42,631 nucleotides of DNA, taken from contig CANQNK010000018.1 in NCBI GenBank assembly GCA_947625195.1, positions 1 to 42,631 on the forward strand, given 5' to 3'. The notes under the pieces are model-generated. The model saw nothing but the letters and a program-made list of their open reading frames with translations, was not told the origin of the DNA and did not search any database. The DNA comes from an uncultured Clostridia bacterium. GTDB lineage: Bacteria > Bacillota > Clostridia > Oscillospirales > Ruminococcaceae. How positions within the stretch are numbered: position 1 is the stretch's first letter; every line of letters begins with the position of its first letter. Of the stretch, positions 39,726-42,631 are shown piece after piece. A program made the position numbers and the translations under genes.

Positions 39726-42080
39726 ATGGGAACTGTAAAAAAAATTTGGGCCGGGAAAGGTTCGGGCTTAAAAAAAATACCCGGTAAAGTTTTAGTATAT
39801 ATAAAAAATAATCTGATGTTTTTGGGCTTTGTTGTGTGCTGCCTGTTCAGTTCAACGGTCTTGAGAGGCTTTACTCTTAACGATTTATTTTACTTAAAAC
39901 CGCTTTTGGCAGATGCAGCAGTTATTATGATTCTGGGCGCAATAGGATATTTTATCCGTCCGTCCAGACGTTTTATATATTATATAGTACTTGTTTGTGT
40001 GTTCTCTATTCTGAGCTTTGCGAACAGCATCTATTACACAAACTTTAAATCTTTTGTGTCTGCGTCTCAGATAGCTACCGCTGCGCAGCTCAACGGAGTT
40101 ATGGACGCAGTTACCGAAAATATAATGGAGGTCAAGGACTTTATCTTCCTGCTTCCGATACCTCTGTATGTGCTTTTATATATAAGGCTCAGAAGATGCA
40201 AAGGCTATTTTTCTAACGATTACGATAAGAAAAAAACTCACAAAACCGCTCTTAAGACCTTCATCATTGCGATAGGGGTGTTCCTTGTTTTCTGTACTCA
40301 GGTCACTGCTACAAACTGGTCAAGGCTTTACAAAAGCTGGAACAGAGTATCCGTTATGACAGAGTTCGGTGAGTATACTTATACGATTTCGGATATTGTG
40401 CTTTCTGCCAGAAGCTCTCTTAATACTGTATTTGGAATGGAGAAGAGCAAGGAGACTTTCAACAGCTTTTATGAGAGCAGCGGCGATCCCACCTCAAAAG
40501 AGGAGGAGAAAAAGCCGGAAAAAACAGATAAATACAAGGATATTTTTGAAGGAAAGAATATGCTTGTCATTCACGCTGAAAGCATTCAGCAGTTTGTGAT
40601 GGATACTTCATTCAACGGGGTCGAGGTGACTCCTAACTTAAACAAAATAGCAAAAGAGGGGATATATTTCAGCAACTTTTATGCACAGGAGAGCGTGGGA
40701 ACAAGCTCTGACAGTGAGTTTACTTTTTCTTCATCTCTTATGCCGGCTTCAAGCGGTACGGTTGCCGTAAATTATGCCGACAGAATGTATGTAACTACGC
40801 AGAAGCTGTTAAAGGAAAAAGGATACTACACTTTCAGTATGCACGCTAACAACGGCTCCTTCTGGAACAGACTGGAGCTTCACGAATCGCTTGGATACGA
40901 CAAGTTCTTTAACTATACCACAGACTACGATATAGATCTTGACGACCCGGAGCAGATAGTCGGAATGGGTCTTAACGATAAAGACTTTTTCTCTCAGTCG
41001 GTAGATAAGATAAAAACTATCGCTCAGGAGAACGAGCACTGGATGGGAACGCTTATAATGCTTTCAAACCACACTCCGTTTACAGATGCCGCCGAGGTAA
41101 GCGGATATGAAGTCGATTTTAAATACAAAACGCTTGACCCGGAAACAGGCGAATATGAAACTGTGTCGGCTCCGTTTATGGAGGAAACAAAGCTCGGCAA
41201 TTACTTTAAAAGTGTAAATTATGCAGATCAGGCATTAGGAGAGCTTATTGACAAGCTGGACAAAGAGGGGCTTTTGGAAAACACGGTCGTAGTTATCTAC
41301 GGAGATCACGACGCAAAGGTCAAGGAGTCTCAATACGAGCGTTATCTCAATTACGATCCGTACACAGACAGTGTTTTGGATGAGGGCGACGAGGGATATG
41401 TTCCTGTTGACGAGTATTGCTACAACCTGAACCGAAAGGTACCCTTTATAATCTGGACCAAGGATCACGCGGAGTACGAGCCTGTTGAAATAACCGATAT
41501 CGGCGGAATGTTTGATTGCCAGCCGACGCTGGGATATCTTTTCGGATATGAAAACCGATATGCTTTGGGACATAACCTTTTAGGAAAAGGCGACGCTAAC
41601 GAGAACACAGTGATCTTGCCTAATTCAAATTTCATCACGGACAGTGTATATTATTCTGCGGCTGATGAGGAGTATTTTGACCTGACAGATTACAAAAACG
41701 TTATGACGGCAGTTCCTGTCAATCAGCAGACGGACTATTCCAAAGGACTTCCCACCTATACTCCGCCCGAAGAAGACGAAACTGAAGATGAGACCAAGGA
41801 GACTGCTTTGGAGGAGAAAAAGGTGTTTACCGTAAGGGACAAGTATTCCAACGCGGAGATTTCCAAGAGGTATAACGACGGTATTGTAAGCTCAGAATAT
41901 ATCAGCGAGCGCGCAGCGTATGCAGAGCAGCGTATGGACGTATCTGACGCGATAATTTTCCACGATATGATAAGGGTTAATACTCAGCCGACGGAGACTT
42001 CGACTGATGAGACCACCACAGAAAAAATTGCTTTTACGGAAACGTCAAGCGAGGCAGTGACCGAATCAAAAGCTTCATAA
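39726..42080 (+). CDS. LtaS-like lipoteichoic acid synthase / phosphoglycerol transferase
   Basis: The 784-residue membrane protein has about five N-terminal helices (within 28-192) and an extracellular sulfatase-fold domain (about 277-610). Visible active-site parts are Glu285 in HAESIQ, the nucleophile loop SVGTSSDSEF (324-332), and YGDHD for metal binding. LtaS enzymes polymerise glycerol phosphate from phosphatidylglycerol on the cell surface. Where Staphylococcus aureus LtaS has GKTSDSEF with nucleophilic Thr, this one aligns Ser327. An extra C-terminal region (about 660-784) is acidic and ends in a Thr/Glu/Ser-rich tail. Length exceeds typical LtaS (about 650). A related clade-specific polymer is possible. 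Confidence 0.88.
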   Translation: MGTVKKIWAGKGSGLKKIPGKVLVYIKNNLMFLGFVVCCLFSSTVLRGFTLNDLFYLKPLLADAAVIMILGAIGYFIRPSRRFIYYIVLVCVFSILSFANSIYYTNFKSFVSASQIATAAQLNGVMDAVTENIMEVKDFIFLLPIPLYVLLYIRLRRCKGYFSNDYDKKKTHKTALKTFIIAIGVFLVFCTQVTATNWSRLYKSWNRVSVMTEFGEYTYTISDIVLSARSSLNTVFGMEKSKETFNSFYESSGDPTSKEEEKKPEKTDKYKDIFEGKNMLVIHAESIQQFVMDTSFNGVEVTPNLNKIAKEGIYFSNFYAQESVGTSSDSEFTFSSSLMPASSGTVAVNYADRMYVTTQKLLKEKGYYTFSMHANNGSFWNRLELHESLGYDKFFNYTTDYDIDLDDPEQIVGMGLNDKDFFSQSVDKIKTIAQENEHWMGTLIMLSNHTPFTDAAEVSGYEVDFKYKTLDPETGEYETVSAPFMEETKLGNYFKSVNYADQALGELIDKLDKEGLLENTVVVIYGDHDAKVKESQYERYLNYDPYTDSVLDEGDEGYVPVDEYCYNLNRKVPFIIWTKDHAEYEPVEITDIGGMFDCQPTLGYLFGYENRYALGHNLLGKGDANENTVILPNSNFITDSVYYSAADEEYFDLTDYKNVMTAVPVNQQTDYSKGLPTYTPPEEDETEDETKETALEEKKVFTVRDKYSNAEISKRYNDGIVSSEYISERAAYAEQRMDVSDAIIFHDMIRVNTQPTETSTDETTTEKIAFTETSSEAVTESKAS

Positions 42081-42101
42081 AATAAGTGTGAACAGGGAAG
42101 G

Positions 42102-42131
42102 CGGGCAGTCTAAAAAGGCTGCTCGTTTTTT
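42102..42131 (+). terminator. Terminator of the LtaS-like gene
   Basis: CGGGCAG (42102-42108) pairs with CTGCTCG (42119-42125), then TTTTTT. Confidence 0.8.
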
Positions 42132-42142
42132 GCAAGATAGGA

Positions 42143-42174
42143 TAAAAAAATACAGCCGGAAAAATCCGACTGCA
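42143..42174 (-). terminator. Terminator of rpmB
   Basis: ACAGCCGGA (42152-42160) pairs with TCCGACTGC (42165-42173); the minus strand then runs into seven T residues. Confidence 0.8.
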
Positions 42175-42194
42175 CGATACCTGATTATTGACAA

Positions 42195-42380
42195 TTACGC
42201 TCTCTCAACTTTTCCAGAACGCAAGCATCTTGAACATGCGTAGATATGACAAGGAGTGCCGTTAACAATAGCCTTAACTCTCTTAACATTTGGCTTCCAG
42301 GCTCTGTTTGTTCTTCTGTGAGAGTGAGATAGTTTTATCCCAAAGGTAACGCCCTTTCCGCAAATACTGCATTTTGCCAT
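42195..42380 (-). CDS. rpmB: 50S ribosomal protein L28
   Basis: The 61-residue product is L28: 'MAKCSICGKGVTFGIKLSHSHRRTNRAWKPN' and 'CSRCLRSGKVERA'. The two CxxC pairs (Cys4/Cys7 and the C-terminal pair) indicate the zinc-binding form. A GGAGGT site precedes the ATG. It is a single-gene unit with its own promoter and terminator. Confidence 0.97.
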   Translation of the reverse strand: MAKCSICGKGVTFGIKLSHSHRRTNRAWKPNVKRVKAIVNGTPCHIYACSRCLRSGKVERA

Positions 42381-42419
42381 AATGCTGCACCTCCTTTAAA
42401 ATTTCGTGTCAACTATGTT

Positions 42420-42448
42420 ATTTTATCAGATTTTTTTTCCAAAAGCAA
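42420..42448 (-). promoter_or_regulatory. SigA promoter of rpmB
   Basis: On the minus strand TTGCTT (complement of 42443-42448) and TAAAAT (complement of 42420-42425), spacer 17 bp. I see nothing gene-like between here and 42590. Confidence 0.7.
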
Positions 42449-42598
42449 GTGCTTTCATAAATGTTTATAATTTGTTCACAAATGACAATAACACGTTTGC
42501 AAGCCATTTGCTGTTAATTTTCTTTTTTGCAACACATGCTTGAATCCGGATAGGTAGTGCTAGAATAAACCCCAGACACGCTAAAGTGAACAAAAAAG

Positions 42599-42631
42599 TG
42601 ATATAATAAGTAAAAAGAACACAGGAGGAAA
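42599..42631 (+). promoter_or_regulatory. Extended -10 promoter and ribosome-binding site of a gene beyond the window
   Basis: TGATATAAT (-10 at 42602-42607 with a TGn extension) and, at the final bases, AGGAGGAAA indicate a gene whose start codon is just outside the window. The -35 is weak. Confidence 0.6.

Overview
This 42.6-kb window reads as chromosome of a low-to-moderate GC, spore-lineage Firmicute, most likely a gut Clostridia of the Ruminococcaceae/Oscillospiraceae type. The evidence is gene content: a SPOCS/DUF3794 fragment, DUF6171 and DUF1540 small Cys-rich proteins, the paired B12-binding-type radical SAM and DUF2344 genes, a cytoplasmic binding-protein/GGDEF fusion, and the rplS-lepB-rbgA-rnhB-yraN order. 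The taxonomic call is inference; no rRNA gene is present. Most genes have textbook SigA promoters (17-bp spacers) and Rho-independent terminators, many readable directly. Layout. (1) 1-0.86 kb: a scar where a SPOCS-domain gene and a GNAT acetyltransferase gene facing each other have both lost their 3' ends, then two terminators and a perfect 16-bp parS site, which suggests the origin-proximal part of the chromosome. (2) 0.86-7.4 kb: DUF6171 protein, GH51 arabinofuranosidase and HD hydrolase on the minus strand; divergent from these a Cof-type HAD phosphatase, the radical SAM/DUF2344 pair and rplS. (3) 7.5-8.9 kb: an AT-rich minus-strand HAD hydrolase and M24 peptidase pair inserted between rplS and lepB. 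(4) 9.1-14.3 kb: lepB, rbgA, rnhB, yraN, thrC, a DUF1540 gene and a metallophosphoesterase. (5) 14.4-18.7 kb: a two-gene signalling operon, a hybrid sensor kinase with two receiver domains followed by a lipoprotein substrate-binding protein, without transport permeases. (6) 18.8-25.3 kb: an AT-rich accessory island resembling a peptide (RiPP-type) maturation and export cluster: PqqD-like domain, a radical SAM/SPASM protein broken by an out-of-frame internal deletion, two complete ABC exporters, and a two-domain 500-residue protein of unknown function. No convincing precursor gene is seen. (7) 25.4-28.8 kb: a strong promoter leading to a tRNA-Ser-like remnant, tRNA-Pro and tRNA-Arg, an NlpC/P60 cell-wall hydrolase, a membrane metallophosphoesterase and tRNA-Ser. 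(8) 29.1-33.5 kb: MATE transporter and a copper operon, csoR-copA, with a CsoR-type operator inside the promoter and an apparent internal start that would make a free CopZ-like chaperone from the end of copA. (9) 33.5-42.6 kb: a DUF4353-type beta-helix surface protein, ilvB, a diguanylate cyclase with a sugar-binding-protein-like sensor, tRNA-Lys, an LtaS-like sulfatase-fold membrane enzyme, rpmB, and at the last bases a promoter and ribosome-binding site for a gene outside the window. The most rewarding points are the broken radical SAM peptide cluster with its unusual leader hairpins, the predicted copA/copZ dual product, the permease-less binding protein and kinase pair, the parS site, and the tRNA-Ser-like remnant behind an operator-bearing promoter.
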